Assembly: GCF_030704535.1 (NCBI RefSeq)
Contig: NC_081810.1
Coordinates: 3,143,501 to 3,207,500 of the forward strand
DNA length: 64,000 nt
DNA from: Vitis vinifera
Taxonomy: Eukaryota > Streptophyta > Magnoliopsida > Vitales > Vitaceae
Reading direction: 5' to 3'
The notes under the pieces were generated by a model that saw only the letters and a list, made by a program, of their open reading frames with translations, was not told the origin of the DNA and did not search any database. The stretch's first letter is position 1. Each line of letters starts with the position of its first letter. Shown here piece by piece: positions 23,816 through 36,119 of this stretch. The translations under genes and the position numbers were made by a program.

Positions 23816-24479
23816 TCCTCACCACTTGCCAGGCAGAAAAAGGATCAGACATTAATTTCAAAGCAGAAGAGACAAAAAATAGAGGTTAGAGGGAGTTTTA
23901 ATTGTAATACAATATCAAAATAGAATTCAGGCATGAACGATCAAGTTCTACTTCTGCCTTATATCGATAATTTATGCCAAACCACAGAATGAAGACATAA
24001 GAACTTTCCAGAATCCACCAACGTCTAGAGCCTTAGAAAGATAGGAACACCATCACAATGTGAAGCATGTTACCTCTACACGTGTCTTCTTTTTCCTTCT
24101 AAATTTGGTATATCTAAAAGTTCTAGCTCTCCACTCTCTTCTTAGCTGCTACTTTCCCAGCAACCAAACAGAACCCAAAAACCCCAAAACACAAGCAAAA
24201 AGAAAGAACGCATGAAACAGTAGCAAGAACATCACCAACAATGACAATAAAAAAGAAAATCAAATCACACAAAGAAACAAAGCGAGAAAATTCAGAAATT
24301 TTCATGAAAATGAAAGAACAAAATTTACGAAAAAGAAGCGAAGGAGAAGAACGACGAACTCTAATTCAGTGATGGAAGAAAACAATGAATGAGGAAAATA
24401 ATAATAATATTATAAGAAACTCTATACTGTTATTTTCTAAGCAACCGAACAGAGGACAAAAAGAATAATAGTCTTGCCT

Positions 24480-24618
24480 CGAGTTCAAACTTGGCGTCGA
24501 GGAAGAGGGTGACCGTCGTGGGCGCCAGTGGGCAGCGAAGAAGAGGAAATGAAGGAATCACATCGTCTATTCGCATTTCGCAATGACAATCGTATTCCGT
24601 CTCAACTTCACCATCCAA
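24480..24618 (-). other. 5' exon counterpart of DUF1639 copy 2
   Basis: Diverged match to the leader exon of copy 1 (16436-16620), sharing GTTC(A/G)AACTTGG(A/C)GTCGA on the plus strand. The donor on the minus strand reads GAG|GCAAGA, a GC rather than GT donor, whereas copy 1 has GTAAGT. Confidence 0.45.
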
Positions 24619-24619
24619 A

Positions 24620-25832
24620 TAGACTTCATTATTTATTTATTTTTTCCTCTGCTCCTTTTTTTTTTTTTAAATTTTTTTTAATTTTTAAAATTATATATAT
24701 ATATATATACCATTGCATTTAGATAATGTTTTTAACAAGGTTTATAAAAAAGGAAACATTATTTGAAATTTTAGTAATATAGTATTCATAATCAATAAGT
24801 TAAGAAATTTAAAAATAAATTCATCATGGAGAAAATTAATTTTAGAAAAAACAATCAAAATTTTAAATAAAATGAAATAAAAAAGGGAAAAATAATAGCC
24901 TTAAAGATATCGGGTCACTTGAAAAAGAGTGATAGAAGAAAATATGTAGAAAAGAGAATATGTATTTTTTCAAATTTGTTCCCTTAAACAGTTTATTAAT
25001 TTATATATACATACACTCATTTTGGTCATGGTACTAGGAAATAGAATCATGTCTTATATCTTGGTAAAACGTAAAGATATTCATACTACAAATCTTATTA
25101 AAATTGTTTGTCTTTTATCATAACCTTGTTATTTAGGCTCTATTTAGCAAGAAAAAAACTGAAAAACACATTTGATAATCAGAAACTTTTTTTTTTTTTT
25201 GAATATGGTGTTTTTAGAGAATTTATTTTAGTTGTTTTCAATTGTTTTTCGAGAGCTTTTTTAAAGAATAATTATACAAAAATATATAATGATTAAAAAT
25301 AAAGCTATGGACATAAAAACTATTTTTAAAACATATTTAAATTTATTAAAAACAATTTAAAAACAATTTTAGGTTCCTAAACATACTTTTGTTTTATAAA
25401 ACATCAAAGAACGGTTTTCAAAAATTGTTCTTAAAACTATTTTTTCAAATATGTTTTAAAAAACAGTTACAAACAAGACCTTAGTTTTTGATGCAACAAG
25501 TAAGGTAAAACAATTCTTAATTGTTGGTCCTAAAATTAAAGCAAGTAGTAGCATGGGTTGCAATAAATGCTCGGTGTCATTATGTTAATAAAAAATGGTA
25601 TCATTATAATTTAGGGATTTGAGAACGGAAGAAAAGACGAGGAGACTCAATCTATATCTATATCTATATCTATATCTATATATATAAAGAAAAATTCTTA
25701 TTTAAGCTTATTTTTATACTATATAGAAGAAATAGATTGGAAAGTTTTGTGAATATTTGAAATAGCATTTTTTGGGAAAATGTTTAATCTATAAGTGAGT
25801 GTTTGAAAATTGACTTATAGATATTTAACCAC
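24620..25832. other. AT-rich intergenic DNA
   Basis: No gene. It includes a diverged inverted-repeat element at about 25130-25490, of the same general type as 35234-35556, and a TATATC microsatellite at 25651-25686. Confidence 0.55.
25651..25686. repeat. TCTATA hexanucleotide microsatellite
   Basis: About five tandem TCTATA units grading into a TA run. Confidence 0.85.
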
Positions 25833-25835
25833 TTA

Positions 25836-26083
25836 GGTGGTGTTTGTTTTTTGGTTGAATAGAAAAAATCAAAATATTTGGTTTTTTCTATTCAGTTAAA
25901 AGTAACCTATTAATATCATCTAACATGACTAAAGTGGACTTGTTATCAATATGTTCAGTTTAGTTATGTTGAATGATGTCAATAAGTTACTTTTAGTTGA
26001 ATAGAAAAAGTCAAATATTTTAGTTTTTTCTATTCAGCAAAATATTTTAGTTTTTTCTATTAAGCCAAAAAATAAACACCACC
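25836..26083. mobile_element. Tourist-like MITE with TTA target duplication
   Basis: The ends GGTGGTGTTTGTTTTTTGG and, in reverse complement, GGTGGTGTTTATTTTTTGG are near-perfect terminal inverted repeats of about 30 bp. TTA flanks both sides (25833-25835 and 26084-26086). A 3-bp TWA duplication and GG..CC ends are typical of PIF/Harbinger (Tourist) elements. About 250 bp, non-coding. Confidence 0.85.
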
Positions 26084-26086
26084 TTA

Positions 26087-27674
26087 GTTAAAGACTTAAA
26101 GTATCATTTAATATACGTTATAATTTCTTTTGGGCAAACGAGTAACAAAGCTCTAAAAGAGATTGCATTTGTGATTATATAAATGAGTTTAATAATTTAT
26201 ATATAGTTTTGTATATGCCATATTCAGAATTTGAAGGCTCGTAATGTTTTAGGCTGTGAATTGAAAAAAAAAAGTGTAAGTCATGATCTCCATTTTTATT
26301 TTTTTTTTAAAGGAAACCATGTTGATATTGTGTAGAAATGAATCATTGAGCCATATAGGCATGGATTTTCTTTTTTCTTTTTTTTTTTTTAAAAAAATAG
26401 TTTTTATTTCTTTTTTATTCGAAAGTTTCCCTGGATATCCATTGAATATGAAAGTCATCCAAATTTTCGGTGACCCTCTTTGTCTTTTGCAAATACATTC
26501 CCATTCTGTCTTCTTATGCTTCATATTGATCCAATACTTAGAGAAACACTACTTATGAGTTTGCGTAGGCCTGAATCTTTATTGCTCCTAGGGTTGGAGC
26601 AGCCTTCATTCCATAAATCAAAGATTCATATTTGAGCACGTTGTTTGATGCTTAGAATCTGTGGTGGTACGTATTTGTTTTGTTTTTTGTTTTTTGTTTT
26701 TTTTTTGTTTTTGTAAATTAATTTTAAATAAAATTTAAAAGTAAATATTGCTTAAGATTACTAAATATTAAGTTGTTTATTTTTTTAAATATTTTATTTT
26801 TATTAAGTATTAAGAAATAAATAAAAATCAATAAATTACTTTTAATATTTATAAAAAGTCAAATATTTTTATTTTTTTATTTAGTAAAAAATTGAAGAAA
26901 GAATTAAAAAGTTAACAATAAATAAATAAATAAACTATTTAAATTTTGAAAGGTATGAGATGGATTCCAATCCTGGCCTAAAACATGGCTAAGGTTTGGG
27001 TTGCTTTAGGCATCTTATATGAAATTTTGAAGGTATGAGAGTTAAAAAATCAAGAAATTAAATAAACAAAAGGTTCAAGACTTCAAGTTGCTTCAGACAT
27101 TTTTCCCTTGTGACTTTATATTAGATAAGTGCCACACCATAGAAGTTTTACCTTCTCTATGCCCATTTCCCCTTCAAGACGCTAAAAACTAGTTTGAGCT
27201 AAACTTCCTGTTTACCAAGTTTGTGACCCATATTTATAATTGATGCCCCACTACAATAGTTCTCAACCCCTCGGTTAATCGTATGGCACAAGATTGATCG
27301 AATCTTGTAAGGGCTCTACATCTTTGTTATTACTTCACCAATTATCATCCGCTCATGATCTTTTCAAGTAGCGGTGACGTATCATGACAACAATGAAGGT
27401 ATTGGTCCTTATCCCAACTTGCCTTAACTAAGCTTTGATAAATTGAACAAGAGCCTAAGCTCACTTTTTCCTTAAACCAAAAAATCACACACTTGTGATA
27501 CTTAGACAAAAGGATAAAACTAGAAATTAAACATTAAAATTGAAAACCTAAAAAAAATAAAATGAAAGATTACAACTACACTTGAAGATGATTCTACTAC
27601 TTTTATGTTGTTATACTCTATGCTTCTCACATTCTTTACTTCCTTCATGGTTAGTTAATTATAAAATGTGAAGT
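26087..27674. other. Intergenic DNA, no gene seen
   Basis: A/T runs with short frames, then mixed sequence without a recognised coding domain. No element ends could be defined. Confidence 0.5.
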
Positions 27675-28515
27675 TGTTAGGATAGAGCCCTTAAAAGTTA
27701 GATGTAACGTATCAAATGAGATTTTAGTTTTCATTATTCAATTCATATGTGTATTTTTTTGAGCATTCAAACTTGTATCACTTGCAATGTACATGATTTG
27801 AGTGTATTAAGCGTTGCACAAAAAATTCAGGTCATGGGTTTCTTGCAAGTTGACGAGTTTACAATCATTTCACGAACTTAGACAATTGATATAAGGTTGT
27901 TGTGTACTACCTCTTAATTGGAATGATGACTTCTCTTGGTCATTGGGATGAGTTTCCTACAATGAGTGTACTAGCTTGTATGGTTACACATTAGATGGTG
28001 AATCATGACATTGGTTATAAGGTAGTCATAAATTCATCAAACTACTATGTTGCTTTGACTCTTATCCTTGAAAGAATATTGAGCTAGTGTTGGAGTTTTT
28101 AGTGACTTTAATCTATGAGTGAGACCTTAAAGTGATCATACATTTCTTATAAATTAGGTCACTACTAATTAAGAAAAGTGATAATAGGTATTCTTAATAG
28201 AAACATCATGATATCTTATGGATGTACCATGATATATCATAGGATTGAGAGATAGTGTCTCATTGGTGATCCTAAGGACTTGTAATTATAATAAAATATA
28301 TGGCGCAACAATAATTCCTTAAGTGAGATTTGACATATGTCTTTTATGGATTGGAGTATATTAGTTGATCATAAAAGAAGAGGACTTGAGACTCAAGGAT
28401 AGTAGAGTTAATCTTGACAGATTAATACTTTTTACCTTGTTAGATTATGAACATTAGTTCATAGGGAGTTTGCATGTAATGGATAGTAGGTCACAAACCT
28501 GAGAAACCTAGTTCA
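27675..28515 (+). mobile_element. LTR-like repeat, forward fragment
   Basis: Begins TGTTAGGATAGAGCCCTTAA and matches, with divergence, the stretch starting at about 62007. It is inverted relative to the adjoining copy at 28516-29398, giving a hairpin-capable arrangement with arms of roughly 0.7-0.8 kb. The TG start, and the TATA-like CCTATAAATAC in the longer copy at 63.2 kb, suggest a long terminal repeat. No retroelement coding region was found. Confidence 0.5.
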
Positions 28516-29398
28516 TGGGCAACCTTGCATAATAACCAAAACACCCTTATGCACAAGAAAACCTAGAGTCAATCCAAATCTCATAAACCATATCATCACG
28601 ATATATGAGCTAAAAGCGAGGACCACTGAGACCCATAAAAGTATTAGCTCCCTCTAAATCCAATTTTGAAGTTGATTCAACATTCTATTAAATGATATAC
28701 TTTAGCTCATAAAGAGCATATGTCAAATTCCACTTAAGGAATTATTATGGTGTCACAGATTTCATGATCACATGTCTTTTAGATCATCTAAGAAAACACA
28801 CTATTTCAATCTTATGAGACATCATGATGCCTTTATTGAGAATACTTGTTGTCATGATTAAATCTCCATCAATAGTGACTCAATCAATATGAATATATGA
28901 CCACTTTAAGATCTCACCTATAGATTAAAACCTCATATTGATTTTGGCATAAACTTAATATCTTCTTAAGGTTGAGAGTCTATACAATATAGTAGCATGG
29001 TGAATCATGACAATTGATAGTCTTACATCATAACAAATGATTTTAGCATTCCTCATACATCATGAATCACCGGTTGCATCACATATACTAAAGCACTCAC
29101 CATGGAAAACCCATCCCGACGACCAAGACAAACCATTTCTTCAATTAGAAGGTGGTGTACTACAATTCCTACTAGATTGCACAAATCAATGAACCGATTA
29201 TGGGCAACTTATCTACTTACAGGAAACTCATGACTTGTATCATTTGTTCAACTCCTAATGTACCCAAGTTATGTACAATGTAAAAGATATAAGTTGAATA
29301 CTCAAATCAATGTCAATACACCAAGGGGATAACAAAAGGACAATCAAATCTAACTTTACTACATTATGTCTTGCTTTTAAGGGCTCAATCCCTATAAC
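28516..29398 (-). mobile_element. LTR-like repeat, inverted fragment
   Basis: Reverse-complement relative of the preceding repeat, ending in GGGCTCAATCCCTATAAC, which mirrors the forward start. It reaches further into the repeat than its neighbour, matching DNA near 62900-63060. Confidence 0.5.
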
Positions 29399-29599
29399 CA
29401 CTTAAACATTTATTTGTATGAATTCAATCATACTATAAGAAGAGGTTTGGTATTCAAAGCAAGTTTGTTTTGTTAACACATGAGTTGGTCCCCTCTTTTT
29501 AGCTTATTTGTTCCATTCTAAGCTTTGATCCACTTAGGTTATCTTTCTCTTGTTATCAATTGATACCAATATTTTGTTATCAATTATATACTATGGATA

Positions 29600-31256
29600 G
29601 GACTAGCTGATGGAACCATATGAGGGTTAAACCTTAGAGGTTGGCTAGGAAGACCTAGAAAAGCAAGCCTTTGTTATTGTCTATTGTTGGGAAAACATTC
29701 CTTGGATCTAAATTAAAAGGAGTATGCAACTAATATCCTAGGTGCAACTAAAGATGTCAAATTTTCAAAATATTACTCTAGGATGTTTTTAGAAAAGATA
29801 CCTATGCATTTGGATGTTCCCAAATCCATTTTCTAAGTTGTAAACTTTTGAATACAAAAGATGTTCTCGAAGACCTCATGGTTTTCCACATGATGACTCT
29901 TTCTTGGATCTTGGCAATGAAGAAGCATGGGATTCTCTCCAAAAAGAGTGGTGGCTAGGGTTTCTTTTTAACACTAAGTGGAAAACAATAATATATCTAA
30001 CCCTAAACTTTAAGAGGGTTTATATTGACTCATAACCAGGTTTAATTGATTAGGGCCTATTTTATGGGCTTAGGTTACTTAATCTAGTGCAACGAGTCAT
30101 ATTTAATTGATTAGCTTGAGGATTAATTAATTAAAGAGCCTAAAATGAAAACTGATAAGCCATTTAATTATAAGTCATTGTGCAACCTTGTGCTTATGTA
30201 AAAACACCCTTATGCATACTTATAATTAAATACTAAAAATTCCGCAAAATTTTTTTTACCAAAGACTATGAGCTCAAGAGGGGACCACTTGGATCTATAG
30301 AAAAGCACTGACTCTCTTAGAATCTAATTATCAAATTGACTCAATGTTCTATTAAAATGAGTCAACTACACTCCAATATAAACATTCTATCAAAATAGAA
30401 AACTTGGGACTGTGATCTACTATATGTTCATTGCATGTAAGTTCCCTATGAATTAATGTTCATATAATCTAACAAGGTAGTAGATATTAACATTTCAGAT
30501 TACCTTTCAATCCTTGAGTCTCTTATCGTTCTATATCATGATTAATTAACATACTTTAGCCCACAAATGACATGTGTCAAATTCCATTAAAGGAATTACT
30601 ACGACCATAAATTACATATTCATGAAATTCTTAAGATCACCCAAGGAAGACATATTGTCTCAAACTTATGATATGTCATGGTGCCTTTATTGAGAATATT
30701 TGTTGTCACCTACCTAAACCATTAGTCACCTAATTTGTAAGGAATATATGATTGTTTTAGGATCTCACCCATAGTCAAAGTAATTAATGACCTTAGTACT
30801 AACACAATATTTTCTCAAGGTCAAGAACCCATGCAATATAGGAGCTTGAAGAAGTCATGACAATTTGACAACCATTAGTTATGACTATTCGTAGAATCCT
30901 ATTTATTGTGTAAAAATACATATTAATACACTTATCATAGAAAACTCATCTTAATGATTAAGATGAGTCATCCAATTCAAAGGTAGTGTATTATGACATT
31001 TGATGGATTGCCTAAGTCTATGAGTCAATCATAAACTTACTCATCAACTTGTAACGAGTCCATACTTGAATATTTTATGTAATTCTTAATATACCCAAGT
31101 GATGTACAATATAAATGATGAGACGAGAATGCTTAAATATGTTATAATGCAAAAGTAGAATAATAATGAAAAAGTAGATTAATAGTAAAGTAAAATTCAT
31201 ATTATATGTAATGAAGTCAAAATATCATATCATGTCATTCTACCCTAACATATATC
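29600..31256 (-). mobile_element. LTR-like repeat, long inverted copy
   Basis: The right end ATTCTACCCTAACA mirrors the forward start TGTTAGGATAGAG. Inside are diverged counterparts of the stretches shared by the copies at 28 kb and 62 kb, for example AATTCCATTAAAGGAATTACTA. The left boundary is approximate. No coding content. Confidence 0.45.
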
Positions 31257-32196
31257 TACTAGTGTCACCAATTGTTGATACTGTTAAGAAGGATGTTGAT
31301 ACTGTTAAGCAGGATTGTTGGCCCCCTCATGTAAGGTGAATTTCGACGTGACATAATGGGTTGGTAATTCTTCTTGCAAGACATGCAAGACAGTGGGTGA
31401 TTTGTGGAGTCCATCCAAGGCCTTAGAGTTCCCGTGGGCTAAATTGGTCTAAAGCTTCATGCGCTAAATCGATCTCAACTGCCAATTCCTCGTACTTGTG
31501 TTCTAGTCTTCTTTTGTCCCTAGCCTGCTCACCAGAATCATTGCAATGAGAGGGCTGTAATTGTGATAATTGATTTTGCACAGCTTTCTGTTCTACTCTC
31601 TTTTCTTTCAGTCCCGATTTTTCTTGGGATGGAGCTTCTTCTTGATTCATGGCTTCGTATTCTAAATAAGTGGGAAAGTTTTGGCTTTCCGATAGAAGGC
31701 GCCAACGAAGATGCTAAAATTTCTTTATCAAACAAGGAAGACGGTTGATCTTTTTAGCTGTTTTCCCTGATCTGTTTTCCCCGTTTCTTAACCTAACTTT
31801 CTAGTATTGGTTCTTCCCCAAGCTCTTTGAGTCGTTGGCATATTGTGTGTAGGTACCCCTGAAGTGGAGGTAGTTCGGTTTTTTGCTCCTTGAGTCACGA
31901 CAACATTATTTTAGGCCTCATGAATGTCTAAAATTATATCAAACAATAGAGTACGTAGCTCGTTCACAAAGACATGCATAAGAATGTAATGGAACCATGA
32001 TCATACAATAAAACCCAATATTTCATTTCATAATTACTGTCAAGCTCTTAGTAATCCTAGGAGGACCCATAATTAATACATTACAGCAACACTTCCAAAG
32101 CCCAAAACACAAACCATTATCATATTCTCTCTACTCGCATATGATCACAATCACCCCAACTATAATGACTAAGACATACTAGCTAGTAAAGACATA
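31257..32196. other. GC-richer block of unknown origin, then intergenic
   Basis: From about 31260 to 31900 the composition changes to balanced bases. A minus-strand frame (31423-31650) reads as a charged, helical 75-residue peptide containing KYEELAVEIDLAHEALDQF. An overlapping plus-strand frame exists. No family is recognised. It may be a captured exon or an organelle-derived insertion; neither can be shown here. The last 250 bases before the small gene are probably its 3' UTR. Confidence 0.4.
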
Positions 32197-32427
32197 CTAG
32201 TTTTTCTTGCCACCATCGCCATCGCCCCCGCCCCCTTTGGAGCCACTGCCACCATAGTTATTGAAGTCCTGCCTAGGGATGGTATGGTGGTTGTTCACAC
32301 CTTTGTCTTCTTCATAGCTCGTCTCAACAAGTTGCCTCTCTTGCATTCCCACCATAAAAGTTTTCATGTTTGCGGCCATGCAAGAGCTCACCATCATCAA
32401 AGCTAGAGCAAGTGCCAGGAACCTCAT
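32197..32427 (-). CDS. Small secreted peptide-like protein
   Basis: A 76-residue protein with a clear N-terminal signal peptide (about residues 1-19, MRFLALALALMMVSSCMAA), a short variable region, a distinctive NNHHTIPRQDFNNYGG box at about residues 45-60, and a Gly/Lys/Asp-rich tail. The layout (signal, variable spacer, short conserved-looking box near the end) is that of plant peptide-hormone precursors, but the box does not match the CLE, RGF/GLV, CEP, PSY or IDA consensus, so no family is assigned. Gene structure supports expression: a TATA box at 32652-32659, a short leader exon with donor CCTATG|GTAAGT (exon edge 32595) and acceptor GACAG|TACTG (exon edge 32460), then the ATG 33 bases inside exon 2. 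The leader exon ends in ATG, which after splicing would give a tiny upstream frame (ATG TAC TGA). Confidence 0.72.
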   Translation of the reverse strand: MRFLALALALMMVSSCMAANMKTFMVGMQERQLVETSYEEDKGVNNHHTIPRQDFNNYGGSGSKGGGGDGDGGKKN

Positions 32428-32651
32428 TCTTGAGCCTTTTTTTTATGCTCTTGATCAGTACTGTCATTCAGAGACCAAACAAAGAAACTCAAGGTGAGAA
32501 AGAGAAGTATAATATATGTCTTGTCTTAAGACAAAATTCTTTTAAACACCAAAATATCCGTACTTTTTGGAACTCAGAGAAAAAGTTCACTTACCATAGG
32601 AGAGGGTAAACAGCTGTGACTTGATGGGGAAGCAAGGAGAAGTTCGTAGGG

Positions 32652-32659
32652 TTTATATA
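32652..32659 (-). promoter_or_regulatory. TATA box of the small secreted peptide gene
   Basis: TATATAAA on the minus strand, about 57 bases upstream of the leader exon's splice donor, next to a GA-rich tract. Position and sequence fit a plant TATA box. Confidence 0.6.
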
Positions 32660-32660
32660 G

Positions 32661-33538
32661 AGAGAGAGACATGCTAAGGCTATTGTGATTGATGGTTTCT
32701 AATAAAAATGTTGGTGATGGAGTCTCCACCAAATGGGGCAAGGTTAAGTGGGATACCCATATAATTCCATTAAAATGGTTTTTTAAAACATCTAAAATGA
32801 TGGGGTTGAGAGAATTTGCTTTGGCTCCACACTGGCACTATAAAGAGGGAAAATCCCACCTTACAAGTGGAATTAGCTAAGACAAGTCAATGGGGCACGG
32901 TGGAGTGGCTATTCCATTTTGCCTTGTGATGTCAAAGAACAGTTAGAAACATCCTCTCTGTGAAGATTTCCCAGAACTGTGTCTTCTGTGAAGTGGGGCA
33001 ATCTCAGATGAGACATTTGGAAATCCTTTCGGTTTCAATGATTACTGGGATGCTGAATCACATGAATTCTTCCTAGCATCTAGCCTCAAAGCTATATCTA
33101 CGCTTATCCTGTCCCCTATAGGTTTCATTATTTTCAATGTGCCCATCAAATTGTGAGGCCTGCAACTTGGTAATCAACTTGCCAACCCTTTTCGATTTGA
33201 TGAAAGGGAGGGAGATTCCAAGAAAGCTCCTTTTCTACAGAAATATGGAAAATTGGTTCCTTATCCCAATATTGCTGTCACCCATAAGGAAATGGCAAGT
33301 GAAGATATAGGGATAGTATCAGCAAGAGTATCCATGGAGATATGTTTGTCTGGTTGGCAGTGCCAATTGCTTTTGTTTACAAGACGGGTACTTGCAATTT
33401 TATGTCCCTATTGTAAATGTCAGAGGCGATGATGCTACATGTTTATCCGAACAATAGTGTTGAATTTATGATTATGAATAAAGAGAAGAATGATCGAGCC
33501 ATGAGTTTTGAAAAAAATATTATCATGTTATTTATTAA
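32661..33538. other. Intergenic DNA upstream of the peptide gene
   Basis: Mixed composition, probably promoter sequence for the minus-strand peptide gene. Short frames only; no domain recognised. Confidence 0.45.
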
Positions 33539-33864
33539 GGTTATGTTTGGTTCCCGGAAAATACTAAGGAAAGAAAAAAAATGTAAAGGAAAATGATTTT
33601 TTCATGTTTGATTGTCTTATAAAAAATATAAAAGAAAATCAAATATAATTAAAACTAATTAAAAACTTATGTATTTTAAAATTATTTAATCTTTATATTA
33701 ATGAGTTAAAATAAATAAAATGAGTTTGAAGTAAAAAATAAAAATAACTTATCAACTTTTAATCCATTTTTTATTTTCCTTCACTTTTTATTTTCTTCTA
33801 TTTTTCCTTTGTATTTTCTTTCCCTTGCATTTTCCCTCAAATTTTCTGAGAACCAAACATAGCC
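33539..33864. mobile_element. Tourist-like MITE, intact copy
   Basis: Ends GGTTATGTTTGGTTC and, reversed, GGCTATGTTTGGTTC, with TAA flanking both sides (33536-33538 and 33865-33867). AT-rich core with an AAATGAGTTTGAAGTA block. Relatives lie at 50504-50801 and around the CACTA insertion (left part before 38898, right part 43503-43717). Confidence 0.8.
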
Positions 33865-33867
33865 TAA

Positions 33868-35233
33868 ATTTATCAAAATTATTATTACAAAAGAGTAATA
33901 TTATATTGTCTCATATTAGATAAATGAATTTTTTTTTAAGATTATTATGTAAATATGAACTTCTCTTTATTTTGTAAACATTGTTTTAAAGTCATAAGAA
34001 TTATTTAGGTTCAAAATGAGTAATATTTATTTTATTAGGAGTGGGTCATCACAAATCACAATAAAACCTTAGAGACCCGACAATATTTATAAGATATGGA
34101 CAAAATCAAAATATCAAATCACTTTTACATTTCTATTAAAAATACCAACAATAAGCTGTATTCCTTAATTCACAATATTATTCATTTTAGTACTAAATAA
34201 TATTAAATGACAAGTCCCGGAAAGGGTCAAAATTTACCTATTTGGGTATTCTAATTTCACTTGATTGAAAAATATACGGTTCAAAGTAACCCAATATTTG
34301 AGGTGGTGTAGATTCAGGCAGATGCCGTTCCATTTGAGATTAAGTCAGGTTTTGCATTTTCAGAATATAATGATGACAGTAAACCTGTAGCTTATTGTGT
34401 ACTTGATCCATGTCTATCCCCGACATCTCAAGTGTGCCAAGGATTTTTACCAGCTAAAAGCTAAGAATTTCCAATGGGCTCAAACCAAGTGTCAAGGGGA
34501 AGGGGTGATGTGGGAGGCTGATTAATCATTTCAAAACATGATTTTCATTAGTTTTCTTTCTAATCCTTTTTGTTTAACAGCTTTTGCTTGATTGTACAAT
34601 GTAAATATCTAGGGTCCTCTTTGTTTTCAATTACCAAAAAGGGCATAAATTCTAAACAACCAAAAGAATTAATTGGCTAAAAAAGATAAAATAATCTGTA
34701 TATTTATAAATTTAATTTTTCTTATATTTGATTTTTAAAATACCTATTTTTGACATAAATAAAATTTTTTATTTTAAGTATTTACATGTAATTTTGAAAA
34801 ATGGTTATTTTCATAAGAAAAAAATAAAAATATTTTTGTCAAAATGAAACCAACATATTATAAATGGTTAAATTTCCAAATATGAGTTTGTAATAATCCT
34901 TTTAATCAAATAACCCCATCCAAAGTTTTTGATCACCCATTGCATACATGTATTGGTGGAAGTAGATGAAATCTTGTTTTTCATTTACATAGGAAACATA
35001 TATTTCTAATGTTAAGTTGTGTTGCGTTCACTCGTGAAGTTCTAAAAATCTAGGCTCTAAAATAATATTAAGTTTTCAATTAATTTCAAAATTAAAAGTA
35101 CCAACAATATATATCAAATCAACTTAGACCAAGGTTGGGCTATAATATCTAGTAATTATTAAACAATATCAAATTAGGAGTTTACATAAAAATATTAATT
35201 AGACCTCTAAAAATTAAAAATAAAAGAGGAAAT
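33868..35233. other. AT-rich intergenic DNA
   Basis: No gene or structured repeat was recognised. Confidence 0.55.
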
Positions 35234-35556
35234 TTTATTTGGTAATTGTTTTTCAGAACAGTTTTTTGTTCTCCTGTATAAAAAATACAAAAAATATGTT
35301 TACCAATCAAAAATTGTTTTTAGATAACATTTTTTAGGTATTTTATATTATTTTCATTTATTTTCTAAGGATCATTTAAAAAAATAATTATACAAATATT
35401 TAAAATAATTAAAAATAAAACATTAGATATAAATTTTATTTTTAAAATATATTAAAAACGGATTAAAAATATTTTAGGCTTCTAAATAGATTTTTATTCT
35501 GCAAAAATCATAGAACAGTTTTAAAAAATTAATTTTTAAAACAATTACCAAATAAA
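35234..35556. mobile_element. MITE with perfect 19-bp terminal inverted repeats
   Basis: TTTATTTGGTAATTGTTTT at 35234 is repeated in exact reverse complement ending at 35556. The two halves are also broadly complementary inside (ACAGTTTTTTGTTCT against AGAACAGTTTTAAA), so the whole could fold. Diverged relatives appear near 14690-14890, 19110-19495, 25130-25490 and 46240-46570. Confidence 0.75.
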
Positions 35557-36119
35557 CACTAGTTTCTTGATCTACTTTCCAACTATGAATACATATGGAG
35601 ACTTCATTATATAGCTACAATTAAATTTTGCAATCTACATACCTGCATGACATAATAATGGACTCCCAACAAAATCTCTTTTTCCCTAAATTACATCACC
35701 AAAATATAAGAACATTTGAGAAATCAGCTTTGCGAGTCCCCCCGGTACTGCTCTCACATATGAATGGACTCATCATAACATCAGATTTGGTTCACCATTA
35801 TAGAATATTTTATTTAAGTTGGAAAATTATAAGGAAAAAATTATTGAAAAAATTCAACATTGAGGACTTTTAGTGGTCGGCGATCATTATATCGAGCCTT
35901 CCTTTTTGAAGGAATTACTCTAAGCTTGAATCCATATGGTGTGCCCTCAGTCAATTAGCTCGAAATGGAATTTTTTTTAAATTCTGAACCAATGATCAAA
36001 TTTTAAAGATTATGACATAATGTTAATTTTTTTATTTTAATTTTTTATAAATGAGAGGTATTTTTTGTTCAAGATTTTATTCTACATTAATTACTTCACT
36101 TTTGATTATAGATAGTAAT

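Noticed and set aside
26249-26558. 91-codon frames on both strands
   Set aside because: Composed largely of Lys/Phe from A and T runs, with no domain.
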